In this document: piece after piece, positions 21,530 to 33,527 of the stretch
Layout of the letters: each line of letters opens with the position of its first letter
How positions within the stretch are numbered: position 1 is the stretch's first letter
Source of the DNA: Cryphonectria parasitica EP155
Lineage: Eukaryota > Ascomycota > Sordariomycetes > Diaporthales > Cryphonectriaceae
Reading direction: 5' to 3'
DNA: 64,000 bases
Assembly: GCF_011745365.1 (NCBI RefSeq)
Contig: NW_024468912.1
Span: 4,774,001 to 4,838,000, forward strand
The notes under the pieces: generated by a model
What the model saw: only the letters and a program-made list of their open reading frames with translations
Database searches by the model: none
What the model was told of the DNA's origin: nothing
Made by a program: the position numbers and the translations under genes

Positions 21530-22016
21530 TCACAGGTCCCCGCCTTCATGCCCCTCTTCCTCCCCATCTGCATCTTGCTCCTCCTCCCCTGCAGGCTTGT
21601 TGCCCCTCCTTCCCCCCTGCTGCTGTTGTTGCTCCTCTTCCTCCTCTGCCTCCTCGTTGGCCCCCTCTGCCGCCGCGGCCCCGCCTCCGCTGTGATTGTT
21701 CTCCCCCCTCGACTCCTCCTGGCCCATGACGTTCTCGAACGTGCTCCACAGGGCCTCGACGGAGGAGAACTCGTTGCCTACTGTGATGACCGCCTCTAGG
21801 TTGCGGTTTAGTTTGTTTATGCCGGCTAGGACGTGCTCGAAGCTCTGTAAAGGGGAGGGGGGAGGGGGGGGGGTTGATTTCAGTCGGTCAGTCATAGAGA
21901 TAGAAACGGGTTTGAGGGGGGGGAGGGGGTGGTGTAAATGCACATACCTCTGCGATCTCGCGAATTAGCTCGGCGCGCTGGCGTTCGAATTCGCCGCGGG
22001 TGGATGTTGATGCCAT
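21530..22016 (-). CDS. DAD1: DASH/DAM1 complex subunit Dad1
   Basis: Two exons, 21948-22016 and 21530-21844, with a 103-nt intron in phase 0; 127 aa. The DASH complex couples kinetochores to spindle microtubules, and Dad1 is one of its small coiled-coil subunits. Exon 1 encodes [20 protein letters not shown] followed by IAE. Exon 2 begins [20 protein letters not shown] and continues through [14 protein letters not shown], the conserved Dad1 core. The last 55 residues are an acidic, Gln/Glu-rich tail ([18 protein letters not shown]) that makes it longer than the yeast protein (about 94 aa). The intron contains a run of 10 G (21864-21873). Confidence 0.9.
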
Positions 22017-23295
22017 CACTTTTTGTCGATATGGGATCAGTCGAGTTGGTTTGCTCTCTAATGTTTTTTTCCTCCTCTCTCTTCCTTCTTCTCCTTTGTC
22101 TGCTCTCTGGTCTCTCTTCGTCGTCTCTCTTTTCTTCTTGGTTCTATCTTCGTCGTGGTGCTTGGGACAGTTGACCTCCCCTACCCCGCTTTCTCGTCCT
22201 GAATGATCTGTGCTTCTCTTCTGTCCTGGGCTACCCCGCTGTTTTCTCTCTTTGTCTCTTTGGGATCGGATCGGATCAGGGTTTCCACCACCCGCCTCCC
22301 TCTTCTGGATTATCCCACCTTGGTGGGGTTGCGAGGGGGAAGATACGACAGACAGGGTTGTTGTAATCGGGTTGGGTTGGTTGATCTCTCAGAAAAGACC
22401 TGTGGGATTGCGGGAAGATTAGGTATGTGGATGGGTTCGTCTGTTTCTTGTTTTGTCTTTTGGATATCTGTGGTAGAATGGAGGTTGTAGGCGGATTCAT
22501 GAGGTTGTTGATTTCGCGTCCGTCGCGTTCTGGAATCGCGGTTTGGGGATTAGTACATCCAACAGTACTAAGGTCCCTAATGCCTACTGACTTGGGGTTG
22601 GTTGGCTTGGTTAGGTCCAGCTAGTGGGGCTCGTTCGTTCAGGCTGACAGAAGGGTGTTCCCCGCTAAACATGGCGGTAACGCGCCCGCCCACCCCTTGG
22701 TTTACTGGGACTGGTTGGCCGGTGGAGTCGAAGAGTGGAGGGGAGAGGAGTGTAATCCTACCGGTGGGTGATGTATGTGACAGCACACAGCTCAGCCCAG
22801 GACAGGACCTTGTTGCGATATGTATATATGGCCTGATTTCTTTTTTTATGAGTGGCGCATAAAAATCTCTATGAAAATCTATGCGAGACACTTTGTTACA
22901 AGATGTATGTTCTTCCAAAGTGCTTACCACAGCAGGGCCATCTACACTTATTAGTGAAAGAGAAGGCTTAATCAGACAGATTATTTACAGAAGACTTCCG
23001 AATATCAAAAGCATCTCATTCAGATCTCAAAATGGTTCTACTTCCTGAACAGAAACCTCTCAAGCTACTCAAAGTCATATTCAACACCTTGCATATATGT
23101 GGTATTCATTCATCGTCCTGTGAGTTGGGTTGGAAATACGCTAACAGTATACAAAGACCACGCCAAACTGTGTGATGAGGCTGTTTCGAGCAAGCAGATA
23201 CATGGCCATATTATAACCAACTCCGAGTACCGTTGGCAATTTCAATTTTTTTTTTCCTTTCCTATTATTTCTTTCTCTTTTCATCTTGGATGATC
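22017..23295. other. Upstream of DAD1, downstream of the aldehyde dehydrogenase gene
   Basis: Pyrimidine-rich DNA just upstream of DAD1 (plus-strand 22060-22200, CT-rich), then AT-rich sequence up to the 3' end of the aldehyde dehydrogenase gene. No gene seen. Confidence 0.4.
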
Positions 23296-25062
23296 CTAGG
23301 CCAGCTTGATATGGACGGCCTTGCTTTCTAAGTAGTTCGACAGAGCAGCCTCTCCAAGCTCACGCCCAATGCCAGATTGCTTGTAGCCACCGAAGCCGAT
23401 CTAAAAGCTTAGTTAGTATATGTGTTTTCACGTCTCTCGAGGATGAAGAAATTTGGGGGGGGGAAAGAGCGGTCAAAATAAAAACTTGCCTGGTGATGGA
23501 GGAGGTTGTAGCAGTTCACCCATACGGTGCCGGCCTTGAGGGCGTTGCTGACGCGGAGGGCGGTGCTGAGGTCCTTGGTGTGGACGGCGGCGGCGAGGCC
23601 ATACGACGTGTCATGGGCGGCCTCGATGGCATCCTCCTCGGTCTTGAACTTGGAGATAGTGCACACGGGTCCAAAGATCTCCTCCTGTGCGATCTTCATC
23701 TTGGGGGTGACGTTGCTGAAGATGGTAGGCTTGATGAAGTAGCCCTTGTCGCCGTGACGCTCGCCGCCCGTCTCCACTGTGGCGCCCTCCTCCTTGCCCG
23801 CCTTGATGTAGCCCATGATGCGGTCATACTGGAGCTGGCTGACCTGGGGACCCTGGAAAGTGTCGTCGGCGAATGGGTCACCAACCTTGTTCTCCTCAGT
23901 GCGCTTCCGGAAGGCTTCGATGAACTTGTCGTAGATGCCCTCCTGCACGAAGATGCGGGAGCCTGCACAGCAGCACTGGCCGTGGTTGAAGTAGATGCCA
24001 AAGTTGACCCAGTGAATGGCCTCCTCGATGTCGGCATCGTTAAAGACGATGTTGGGCGACTTGCCGCCCAGCTCGAGGGTCACCTTCTTCAGGTTGGAGG
24101 CAGCGGCAGCCTTCATGATCTGTCGGCCGACTGGGGTAGAGCCCGTAAAGGCCACCTTGTCGACGTCCATGTGCGAGGCGAGGGCTGCACCGGCTGTCTT
24201 GCCGTATCCCGAGACAAGGTTATAGACACCCGCAGGGAAGCCAGCCTCGTCGATGAATTGTGTGGCCACCAGGGCGGAGAGGGGCGTCTGCTCAGCAGAC
24301 TTCATGACCACAACGTTACCAGTCGCCAGGGCGGGACCAATCTTCCATGCCCACATGAGCAGGGGGAAGTTCCACGGGATGATTTGTCCGCAGACACCAA
24401 CCTAATTGTTTAGCAAAAGGTTAGCCTATATCCATACAAGCATATATATGTATAACCCCTAAGCGCGCTGTTGGTTGACACTTACTGGCTCCACCTTGGA
24501 GTAATGGAACATGCCCGGATCGATGTCGTGGGTCTTGCCCTCGATCTTGTCGGCCCAGCCACCATAGTACCTTATGCAGTTGACGACGGCACCGACGTCG
24601 CCGCGGGCCATGTTGATGGACTTGCCATTGTCGAGCGACTCGACAGCAGCCAGCAGGTCTGTGTTCGCCTCGAGGAGGTCGGCAAGCTTCAGCAGCAGGC
24701 GGCTCCTGGCGTTGGGGGACGTCTGTTTCCACTCGCCCTCAAAGGCCTTGCGGGCGGCGACGACGGCGAGATCGATATCCTTCTCGTTGCCTTCGTAGAC
24801 CTCGGTGATGATCTCCTCGGTGGCGGGGTTGATGACCTCGAACTTCTTCTTGTCAACGGACTCGACCCACTTGCCGCCGATATACCTGCGGACGGTGAGA
24901 AAAGGAGCATGTTAGTCCGTGACAACCAAATCATCCTAAGAAGGCGTAGGGGGGGGGGGGGGGGAGGAGGGAAAGGGGAAGAAGAGGAGGCATAGCATAC
25001 AATCCCGTGGGCTGCTTGTAGGTGCCAGTGACTGGCGTCTTGAGTTCTGTGAAAAGAGACAT
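23296..25062 (-). CDS. Aldehyde dehydrogenase, NAD(P)+-dependent
   Basis: Four exons, 25001-25062, 24486-24885, 23490-24401 and 23296-23400; 492 aa, normal for the family. It oxidises aldehydes to acids, as in ethanol-to-acetate metabolism. Seen: [20 protein letters not shown] (Asn of the active site), [12 protein letters not shown] (coenzyme site), [11 protein letters not shown] with the general-base Glu at about 264, and [14 protein letters not shown] with catalytic Cys at about 298. The tail [15 protein letters not shown] is also conserved. There is no obvious targeting peptide, so it is probably cytosolic. Introns 1 and 2 are GT-AG. Intron 3 (23401-23489) has a GC donor (CAG|GCAAGT). Intron 1 contains a 16-base G run. 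It resembles fungal aldA-type enzymes. Confidence 0.93.
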
Positions 25063-27945
25063 GATTGATGGGATGTGATGGTTTGTGAGGCTGTTGGTCT
25101 TGAGGGAAGGTTTATCTTCAGTTCTGGCACTGCCGTTGAGAGTATGAGGGTATGGCGAGATGGGTATCAAAAAGTAGGAATGAAGTTGAAAAGTTGGGAG
25201 GGGATGAGGGGAAAGAGGAGGAATGAAGCAACTCTGGCAGAGGACAGGTAGGCGGCAGACGACGGGTCAAATAGTTTCAGTAGATTGCATACGAGGACGG
25301 CACAGAGCAGTGGCGAGGGTTGGCAAGGGGACATCATCGTCATGGGTGGCCCCTCCCCCCAGAGCGGGGTATGTCGACAACCGCAACAGGGGAAGCTGCG
25401 CTCACCGAATTAGCATGTACTTACTGTGCTTTCTTTGATGTGAGACTTTTGCTAAGAGGGCTTTTCTTTCTGCCCCCCCTGCTTGAATCTGGTATCTAGT
25501 ACTCGTTACACACATGTGTCGAGGCTAGAGGTTCGGATCCGCGCCCACACGATGTACATGTGCCATGCTACAGGGATTCATACATATCATCATCAATACG
25601 ACACCATCAGCAAATGGATTTTGTTGGGTAATTCAGTGTGACAATGACCAGACGGCAACGTTGTTGTTGGCTGTGAATCAAGTACTACCATAGTATATTG
25701 AAGATTTGAGTTGGCCTGCGTGTTTCTATCTTCCTCCTCCTCTGTCCCCTTCTCACCTCGACATGGGAGTAGAAGAAGGGTGGGGGATGGTTGTCTTGGA
25801 GCGGTAGTGGGGGGCTTTCCCGGTTCATAGTTCAACCCCGGATGGGGCAAACCCCACACTCGAGGTACTAGTTCCCTAGCGACCCCAGGTGCCCAGCCAG
25901 CCAGCGTGCCAGGGTTGTTTGTACCCAAGACTATATCTCGGATTACCAACACGCAACATCATTGTTCCCCAGATTTCACTCCTCAAACGTAAAACTTTCG
26001 GACGCATGATCCGCTCTCCTTTGGACCGAGGGATTCCGGGTTGGGGGGGTGGAGGATTGAGACGAGTCTACCCCCCCCCCCCACCCCAACAACCTCCCCT
26101 CAAGGGACTGCGGCCTTCTGTGGGTTACTACCCCCATAATCCTCAACGCCACGACCTTCTCAGATGACATGTTTCCTGCCGATCACCAGTTCAACCCAAA
26201 ATTAAGACCAGTTCATGTAAAGAAAAGATATTGTTTCACTGCCACACCTGCGAACTCTATTAAATATTCATGACTAACAGCGAGCCAAAGCCGCAGTGGC
26301 GGCGGTGCGTTAAGGATTACTACGTGCCATGTGCTAGTTGGCTAACAGAGTGGCTGCCATAGTGACCAAACAATCCCCCCCCCCCCTCCCTGTTAGACGC
26401 CTCTGCACCCCGCATTCCCAGCCTGGCCACTAACAGAGCCCCGCCAGTTCTACCCCAACCTTTTTTTCGTGTGGCAGAGGATCACAAGCACCTATCCTGG
26501 TTGAGTGCCAGAGTGGCAGCTGGGAAACCAGGAAAGATGCTATTGATCAACATCACTAGACCATATGAATCCAATTCACGTCCAAATCTATCCACAAGCG
26601 TTAAATCGTCTCAAACTTTGAAAGGTGCCTCCTTTTTCTCTTCTTTCTCTCTCTCACTTTTTCTTTTTCAAACGTTCTCCCTTCGGCCACCCTGTACGTC
26701 TCCCTGAAGCTAGTCAGTGCTTGAGGCGTGTCGATTATGTGATATCTACTGTGTACTACCCAAAGGCCACAGCACCAATCACCCTTATCTCGGGCAAATG
26801 GCCAGCGAGGAGGTGCCCCACCACGTAAAGCTCCATCGGGAGCCACTACGGCCCCGAATGGCAAGCCCCAGGTGGCACCGATGATGAACAAAGGAATGAC
26901 TTATACTTTCTCACAGCCCCCCTTCCAAAGAGAAAATGCATATACTTGTTGAGAATCCACCGCGAGCCGCAGGCGTCCTTGCGGATCCGAAACATTCCAA
27001 GCCTTTTGCTCGAACCCACTCCGCCGGTTCCCTTTGCCCCCCTGAATGAACTAATCTTGACAGACAGTACGTAGTAATAATTTAAATCCCAAATCTTGAC
27101 TTTCCTATTTGTGCCTGGGGGAGAAGGGGGGGGGGGGGGACGAAAATTACCCTGGCCCGAGGTCTACTTACTTCCTTGTGCCCGGGGTTGTGCGGCTCAC
27201 TCCATAGTTGCTGTTAGAGGATAGAATCGAAATAGGATGGGAGGAGGCTGTGTGTCGCATGTGACCAAATCAAGCCCGGTTTGGATTGAAACCCCGTGGC
27301 TGGCCAAAAGTCTTTCCCGTAAAGGGGGAACAAAACCTAGGGTCTAGGTCTGCAAAATTTGACGCTACTCTTTTAGTACTGCTGTATTGTAGCCAGCTGC
27401 AGGCATGGGTTCTCATTGCCTTACCCCAGATGCAACTGTGCGGTACGTCTGTGCTGCTCCTGTCTTTCCGAAGCAGCCGGAAGAACCTTGCAGAGACACC
27501 GTTAAGACACATATTTGTACCCAATCGGTTGATTTCAGTACCTCCAAGGAATCTGTCATGTCAACTCGGATACTTTTTTTCGTCCGAGCCCGCCTCTTAT
27601 AACCTTTGTAGCCCTTGATGAAGTACTTACCCACTGCATAATGTTACTTAATCAAGTCACGGCCGAGCTACCTAGGTAATGATAGCCGGGGTAATATGGT
27701 TGGCAAGGTAATACTATCCTCAGCCATTCAGATCGTAGAAATCTTCAGACGAAAGGCACGGCTTCATGCTGTGGTCAGAAGAAGATGTTAAGGACACATT
27801 TAAAGTGACCGACCGAATTGATTGACTGAATGTGGCTCATGACGCTCTGCTGAAGTTACATGATTGCTATGCGTGTCTAGAGAGGCTTCTGTGCCTCTAC
27901 ACAGGCCCTGATCTGTGCCTGTTCCACACACTTATAATCGTCCTT
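25063..27945. other. Long intergenic region, aldehyde dehydrogenase promoter side
   Basis: About 2.9 kb without a convincing gene. The part next to 25062 should be the aldehyde dehydrogenase promoter. Homopolymers: C12 at 26071-26082, C12 at 26375-26386 and G14 at 27126-27139. A B-box-like AGGTTCGGATCC at 25530 has no matching A box. Confidence 0.4.
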
Positions 27946-30070
27946 TCAATAGAGCAACTGACACGTCCAGCTCTCAGGGTCATTCGGATCGCCCTCGCCC
28001 GCATACTTTGCCTGCTTCGGGTGTGGACAGATCGGTCTCTGGCGCGTGACGGCATCCTGGGTCGTAAAGTTGTTGTAGGCCGTCCCGATGATGTAGTCGG
28101 GCGCGGTCCCGTTCTCGACCCAGCCCATAAGGGCGAGCAGCACATCATGCTGGGCATTCATATATCCTGGGACAGAGTATTGGCCGTTGTTGGTCATACT
28201 GATTCCTCCAATGTAATAGGGTGCATTCACAAAATCAGGTGTGTCGGTACAATGACTAAGAAATTAACCAAGAGGTCTGGATCAGTTTTCACAGTCCTCT
28301 GTAAATACTCACGACAGTGTGTCTTTGACGGAAAGTACTCACCCCATGCCAGGAATCGGGAAGAACCGATAAAAATCATCCAGGACAACACCCTGAGGCG
28401 CCATAGCCCGGTGAACGTGGTCGTACATATAGAAACTAGCACCTGTGGAGATTCCTCCATCACTCAGGCCCTGGTAGTGGATGAACTTCTTCCCTTTCTG
28501 GAAGAATTCGGTCATGTCGTAGTGGTCAGCGTCAGCCTCGCCGGCGTTCAGCTCCTCGGACAGCTGCACGACGTCGTCGTCAAAGTCCCTCCAATCCCAA
28601 TCGCTGCCGAGGCCGAGAAAATACTGAATATAACCCAGACCAATAATATTCGGGGCGCCGCCGTCGATATTGAGGTCCCAGAAGTGCTCGGAGCCGAGGA
28701 GCCATTTGGGGAAAACCAGGGTGGAGTTCGTCTCTACGAAGTCGCTAGCCAGCGTGATGTAGGTCTGTAGCTGGGCGGCTGTCAGACAGCCTGCCTCGGT
28801 GGCGTTGGTCACGTTTGCGGGACAGAGGAGTTGTTCTGTGTCAAAGTTGCATCCGTAGGGGTCGGAAATGATGGTCTTGCATGTTGTTAGCCCCCGACGG
28901 TCAGATCACATCTCCTCTGTAGTGGGTTCTGCCTACATCGACGAGGCCATCTTGACCATCGCATTGCCTCAGGACCTCCTTGGCAATAGGATCAAACATG
29001 CTAACTGGAATCTCAGTAACATTGGAGATGTAGTTCACATAGCCGAGCCAAAACTGCCAGATTTGCTGGTGAGACTAGGACGAAAGAAAACACATTAGCA
29101 TTTTACATGGGATACAAGAAGAAATTTTGTTAAACAGATGGCAGCTGGAAGCAAGACTTACCGTCCACCATGCAGGAGCTCCGGCGATGACCCCGTCAAA
29201 GTCGTCTGGAAACATTTGGGCCTCTTTGAAACCCTGACGGCCACCTAATAAGGCAAGAGTCAGGGCATGTCTTTTTTTTTTTATGAGAAAGGGAAAGGAA
29301 AGCAACAGAAAAGTAGTATACGAATCAGATCCTTCACAAGTCTTTACCCCCATTTCTTACCTGTGCTGCAACCTTGGTAATAGTGATAACTGGGAGCTGT
29401 TCCGTAATAGGCTTCGATTATGGCTTTTCCCATGACAACGCTCTCGTGCAGGGCTCGCCATCCCCAGTTAGTCTGTGCGATTGTGTCGTTTGCGGCCCAG
29501 GTAGCGTCGGTGGTGGTGCTATTGTGCCCAGTATCTGTTGAAATAACGGCATGTCCGTACTTGACACCGGTGCCCTGAGTACAAAAGACGTGAGTTAACC
29601 AAAACGTGGCCACCTTGACAGAATAAATTCCACATGTCTCTTACCATATCAGACCAGATCACGCCGCCGGCCAGACCGCCATTGCCCACAGTCCTAGTCC
29701 GCTTGTCAGAGAGCTGGTGAACCTTAAGCTGGGCAAGTACTTTGATGAAGGGCAAAAAAAGAGACGAGGAACTCAGTTACAGGGTACGACCATTCCAATC
29801 ATCAGGCAGGAAAATCCCAAACCCATACGTGCCATTTTCCGCCGAGGTTACGGTGGCGGCGACGGCACAGAGTTTGGGCAGATTGATGGGGTCGACGGGC
29901 CAGGCAATATCCTCCGTCGGGACAATGAAAGTGCCATTCTCCTCAATGGGCTGCGCAAAGGACAACTCCACGCCCGCAGGTAGGATAGTCTTGATAGAGT
30001 CAAAAGAGCAATCGATGGCAGAAGCGGCTTTGGCTAAGGCCGCTAAGCCGGTAAGGGATACTCTTCTCAT
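27946..30070 (-). CDS. Secreted tannase / feruloyl esterase family enzyme
   Basis: Seven exons: 29781-30070, 29645-29693, 29361-29574, 29162-29244, 28937-29074, 28343-28875 and 27946-28255; 538 aa after splicing, closing in frame. The family cleaves ester bonds of gallate or hydroxycinnamate in plant material outside the cell. The N-terminus (MRRVSLTGLAALAKAASA) is a signal peptide with probable cleavage after ASA. Seen: WNGR...TVGNGGLAGG, GCSTGGRQGF with nucleophile Ser183, DDFDGVIAGAPAWW, Asp397 in GLSDGGIS, and His437-Cys438 in PGMGHC. This is the CS-D-HC arrangement in which the two Cys next to Ser and His form a disulfide. Substrate (tannin, ferulate or chlorogenate) cannot be decided. 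A CATATAGTA box lies about 80 bp upstream. Confidence 0.9.
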
Positions 30071-32594
30071 GGTGGACAGTTTTGTAGGATGCTACGCAAA
30101 CACGTGAGATTTGGGCAGAAACAATTACTGAAGGTCAGAGGGCAGGCTGGCTACTATATGAATTGGAGGGGGGGGGGATGCCCGTCATCCACTCTCGCGA
30201 GTATATCCTCATCTTGAGGTGCCCTTGGAGAAGAGAGGTGTGGGGAAGGAAAAGATCTGGGATGTTTTTGCCATTGTTTCAACGGACATGACTTCCAATA
30301 TTGTCGATGCATGCCACTCTCGACCCAGAACACCCGGGCAGGGCTCAAGGGACGCAGTATTTGACTGCGCGACTATTAAGGTTTACCAGGTACCAAAACT
30401 CAACTAGAGTAGAAAAGCTCAAGTCTTATGATTTCCTCTGACGGGTGAATGCCGCTCTTTCCATCCTGATGCTGTAGCCCACGCCACTATAGGTAGAATG
30501 TGATTGATCCTTGGTGATGGTTTGCCCACGAGTGGAGTCATGTAGGACGTCGAATGGAGACAGTTCATCATACTTGCATGGCGGAAGCGTCATAGAAAGC
30601 GGGGGAATCGGTACCACTACGGCGTCAATGAAGCGGGGAAATGGTCTATTAAGAATGATATAACATATAGTGTATATAGACCCTAGTCGGTCAATTCTGT
30701 TGCATTTCAACTCGTGCTCAGGTGATCGAAAATTAGGAGGTGTTGGTGCGCAGCACAAAGGAAGCCAAGGCGAGGCAAATTGATATGTACTTAAGTATAT
30801 ATTCATATATTTCTCACAGACACACATGTACACAACATTCCATTCACTCGATCATAGCTGCATGCGACACCATCGTATACAGCACCAAATGGTACTGTCT
30901 GGTACTAGCACAGTAAGCAGCGCATTTAAAAAAAAATTGGAACGAACTTCAGCTGCTGAGGAACGAAGCACTTTGGATTGCTCAATGGGCTCGGTCATGG
31001 TGATGGCAGGAGATGTTCTTGCATTCAAATGGAATAACATCTTGGAGGAGGAAGGGAAAGGTTGTGGTGTGAAAGAAAGGAGAATTCGGCCGGGCCGGGG
31101 TCTATAAGTACGGGCCGGGGTGAAATGCATCATCTAGAGAGATGACGATAGCGATGATGGATCGGCCGAGATGTAGGGGTCAGTCTCTAGGCGTTTATCA
31201 TGGAAAATTATACAAAGGCATTGAGTGTCGTGCAGAAGGGGCATCATTAGCTATGTTAGGGAATGTTAGATAGGTCATTAAAAAGAGAAGATATGCAGGC
31301 TGATTGGTTGCAAATACTGACCTCGAGAATTATTGTATGAGCGGTACAAGACGCGAGAACTTATGGTAATAACTCCTCAGCAGATGTAGACCTAACTGCT
31401 GTTTTATGTGCCAGGCCTTGTTCCGGGGATGATCAGGGGAGGCGATGCGCACAGCCTTTTGAGTTTGTCTCGCCGCGCTTGCCTGGTTTCATACGCCTCT
31501 AGCCATAACAGCCTCAATGCGCCGGGCCCGCACCGTGTTGCACTCCTGATCGTCTGGGCTCTACTTTACGATGTTCAGAGCGCCGTGGGCCGAAGACAGT
31601 TGGCAGCTGATAGATATCCAATGCATATTGTGTTCTTCGAGTCGTCATTGTGCCTTGTCACTTGACAGGTCCTGCCGCCATCTCTGACCGTCTGGCTGTC
31701 TAGTACGAGAAGCTCCGGAGTTGATGCTATCTTCGGTCCTGGCAGCGACCATGGGTCCCCACTTGACTCTTTGTCCTGAAGGAGAATGCCGGCGAAGGGC
31801 GCTCTCAAATTATTCTTGATGTTGCCGATGGCCCGGTTGGTCTTTACTAATCAGAACTTCAGACAAACTTGTCTTGCCGACTAGAGCCAAATGCTCGTTC
31901 TCGAAGGTGTTATTGAGAAGCTGAAATATATTTCCAGGGATCGATTCGACGATTATTCGTCACTCGATAGTCTTTCGAGAGCAGCTAAGCAGCAGTGTTA
32001 TATACGCGGTCTGCTGCTTGACCGCGTCACTACCCTGGGATCACAGAACTCTTGTCAACGGAACCCGCATCAGCAAAGCATTCACAACTTTGGTGTAGAC
32101 TTGAAATGGTTTATTAGAGTCAGATTGCATTCCATTACCGCAACACGAATAGTCGCGATACGAGAACACCACCCTTGGCAACTTCGTTGAACTATGAGTG
32201 GTTGCTGGAATAGTTCTCATTATTAATTGTCGACACTGGCTATACCTTCCTTATATCTCCCCACATTTTCATATCTGAATTACTATAGGGTACGGACATT
32301 TCGGGCGAACCGGGAGCTCATGTTGCCCTAACGGGATTCGTGAATCCCGGCCAACTAATGTGTGGACTTGGTCAGCCTGTCAGCCTGCTAGACCATGAGA
32401 TGATCAGCTTATCAATCAAGCTTGTTAATCAATAGGCTTTTCTTCAAATATAAGTATTGGAATATCTCTTGGTGGCAGTCTGTGGCCTTCTCGGACGAGC
32501 AGAACCTACTAAATTCATATATTCCGAGGTTGAGAAAGATCAGTCAGTCCCAGAAAGCCACACCATCTCCAGATTAGACATCTATCCTGCCATC
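30071..32594. other. Divergent upstream region, tannase and NmrA-like genes
   Basis: About 2.5 kb. Promoters of two divergent genes are expected at the ends. A G9 run lies at 30169-30177. Open frames at 30426-30833 (minus), 31575-31808 (minus) and 31891-32190 (plus) have no recognisable domain. Around 31400-31800 the sequence is GC-richer than its flanks and may be a gene relic. Confidence 0.4.
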
Positions 32595-33527
32595 ATGGTG
32601 AAAGCATTCGTCGCCGGTGCAACTGGGATGCAAGGCGGAGCAACAGCTCGTGCCCTTCTGGCACAAGGCCACACCGTCCACGCCTACGTCCGCGACATCT
32701 CTGCAGCCAACGCCCAGGCTCTCCAGGGCTTGGGCGCCCAGCTTTTCGAGGGTGACTTCGACAACACCGAAGCGCTGGGATCCGCTATGGCGGGCGCTAC
32801 TGCGGCATTCTTCGCGTCAGCGATCTCCTTCACCGAGGCGGACGCAGAGGTGCGTTGGGCGCGCAATATCCTGGACGCCGCGCTCGCTGCTGGCACAGTC
32901 AAGCAGGTCGTCTACTCTACTGTGTCTGGCACGGAGAGCTGGCAGGACCAGCCGGGGTGGGATTTAAATCCCTTTATTGTGAATTACTGGCGGTCCAAGG
33001 TTCGCGGGGAGGAGATGGTGCGGACTGCTGGGTTTGAGTTCTATACCATTCTGAAACCTGAAGAGTTCTTCAATAACTTCATCAACCCATGGGCCGGTTT
33101 CCAGCTTCCAGACCTGATCAAAGACGGTGTCTGGAAAGCAGTGTGGAGACCGGAGCACAGGATCAGCTTGATAAACACTGGGGACATTGGCAGGGTCGCG
33201 GCTGCGGCCATTCTGGACCCGCAGAGATACACCGGAAGGGAACTTATTTTGGCAGCAGAGAAGCTCTCTGTGAGCGAAATTCTGCAGCTTCTGACAGAAG
33301 CCAGCGGCAAGAGTTTGAAGCTGCAAACGTATGATTTTGAAGTGGCTAGGGAGCTTGCAAGAACCAACCCATTAATCCAATCGCAGTTGATGCGTGTGGC
33401 TCGCTTTGAAAGCGAAAGCGAGAGCCGTGAGGAGGATGAAGGCCTTGGTTTCAAATTCCAGAGCTTCAAGAGTTTCCTGGAGGAACATCATGATGTTGTG
33501 GTAGACACCTATAGAGGTGCTCCTTAA
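32595..33527 (+). CDS. NmrA-like NAD(P)-binding protein
   Basis: A single exon of 310 aa. I placed the start at the ATG at 32595 (MVKAFVAGATGMQGG), because the 46 codons open upstream have only non-ATG starts and look like 5' UTR. The Rossmann dinucleotide motif GATGMQGGA begins at residue 8. NmrA-like proteins are atypical short-chain dehydrogenases that often act as redox sensors binding transcription factors, though some are reductases. WDLNPFIVNYWRSKVRGE keeps the Lys of the usual YxxxK region but the YWRSK spacing is atypical, so catalytic activity is uncertain. C-terminal residues (ESESESREEDEGLG) are acidic. Confidence 0.88.
   Translation: MVKAFVAGATGMQGGATARALLAQGHTVHAYVRDISAANAQALQGLGAQLFEGDFDNTEALGSAMAGATAAFFASAISFTEADAEVRWARNILDAALAAGTVKQVVYSTVSGTESWQDQPGWDLNPFIVNYWRSKVRGEEMVRTAGFEFYTILKPEEFFNNFINPWAGFQLPDLIKDGVWKAVWRPEHRISLINTGDIGRVAAAAILDPQRYTGRELILAAEKLSVSEILQLLTEASGKSLKLQTYDFEVARELARTNPLIQSQLMRVARFESESESREEDEGLGFKFQSFKSFLEEHHDVVVDTYRGAP

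Noticed and set aside
23493..24413. 306-codon open frame on the plus strand
   Set aside because: Antisense to the aldehyde dehydrogenase exon with catalytic motifs; shadow.
25528..25540. B-box-like AGGTTCGGATCC, possible tRNA
   Set aside because: No cloverleaf can be drawn from the flanking sequence.
32457..32594. N-terminal extension of the NmrA-like protein
   Set aside because: No ATG start, and the Rossmann fold begins directly after the ATG at 32595.
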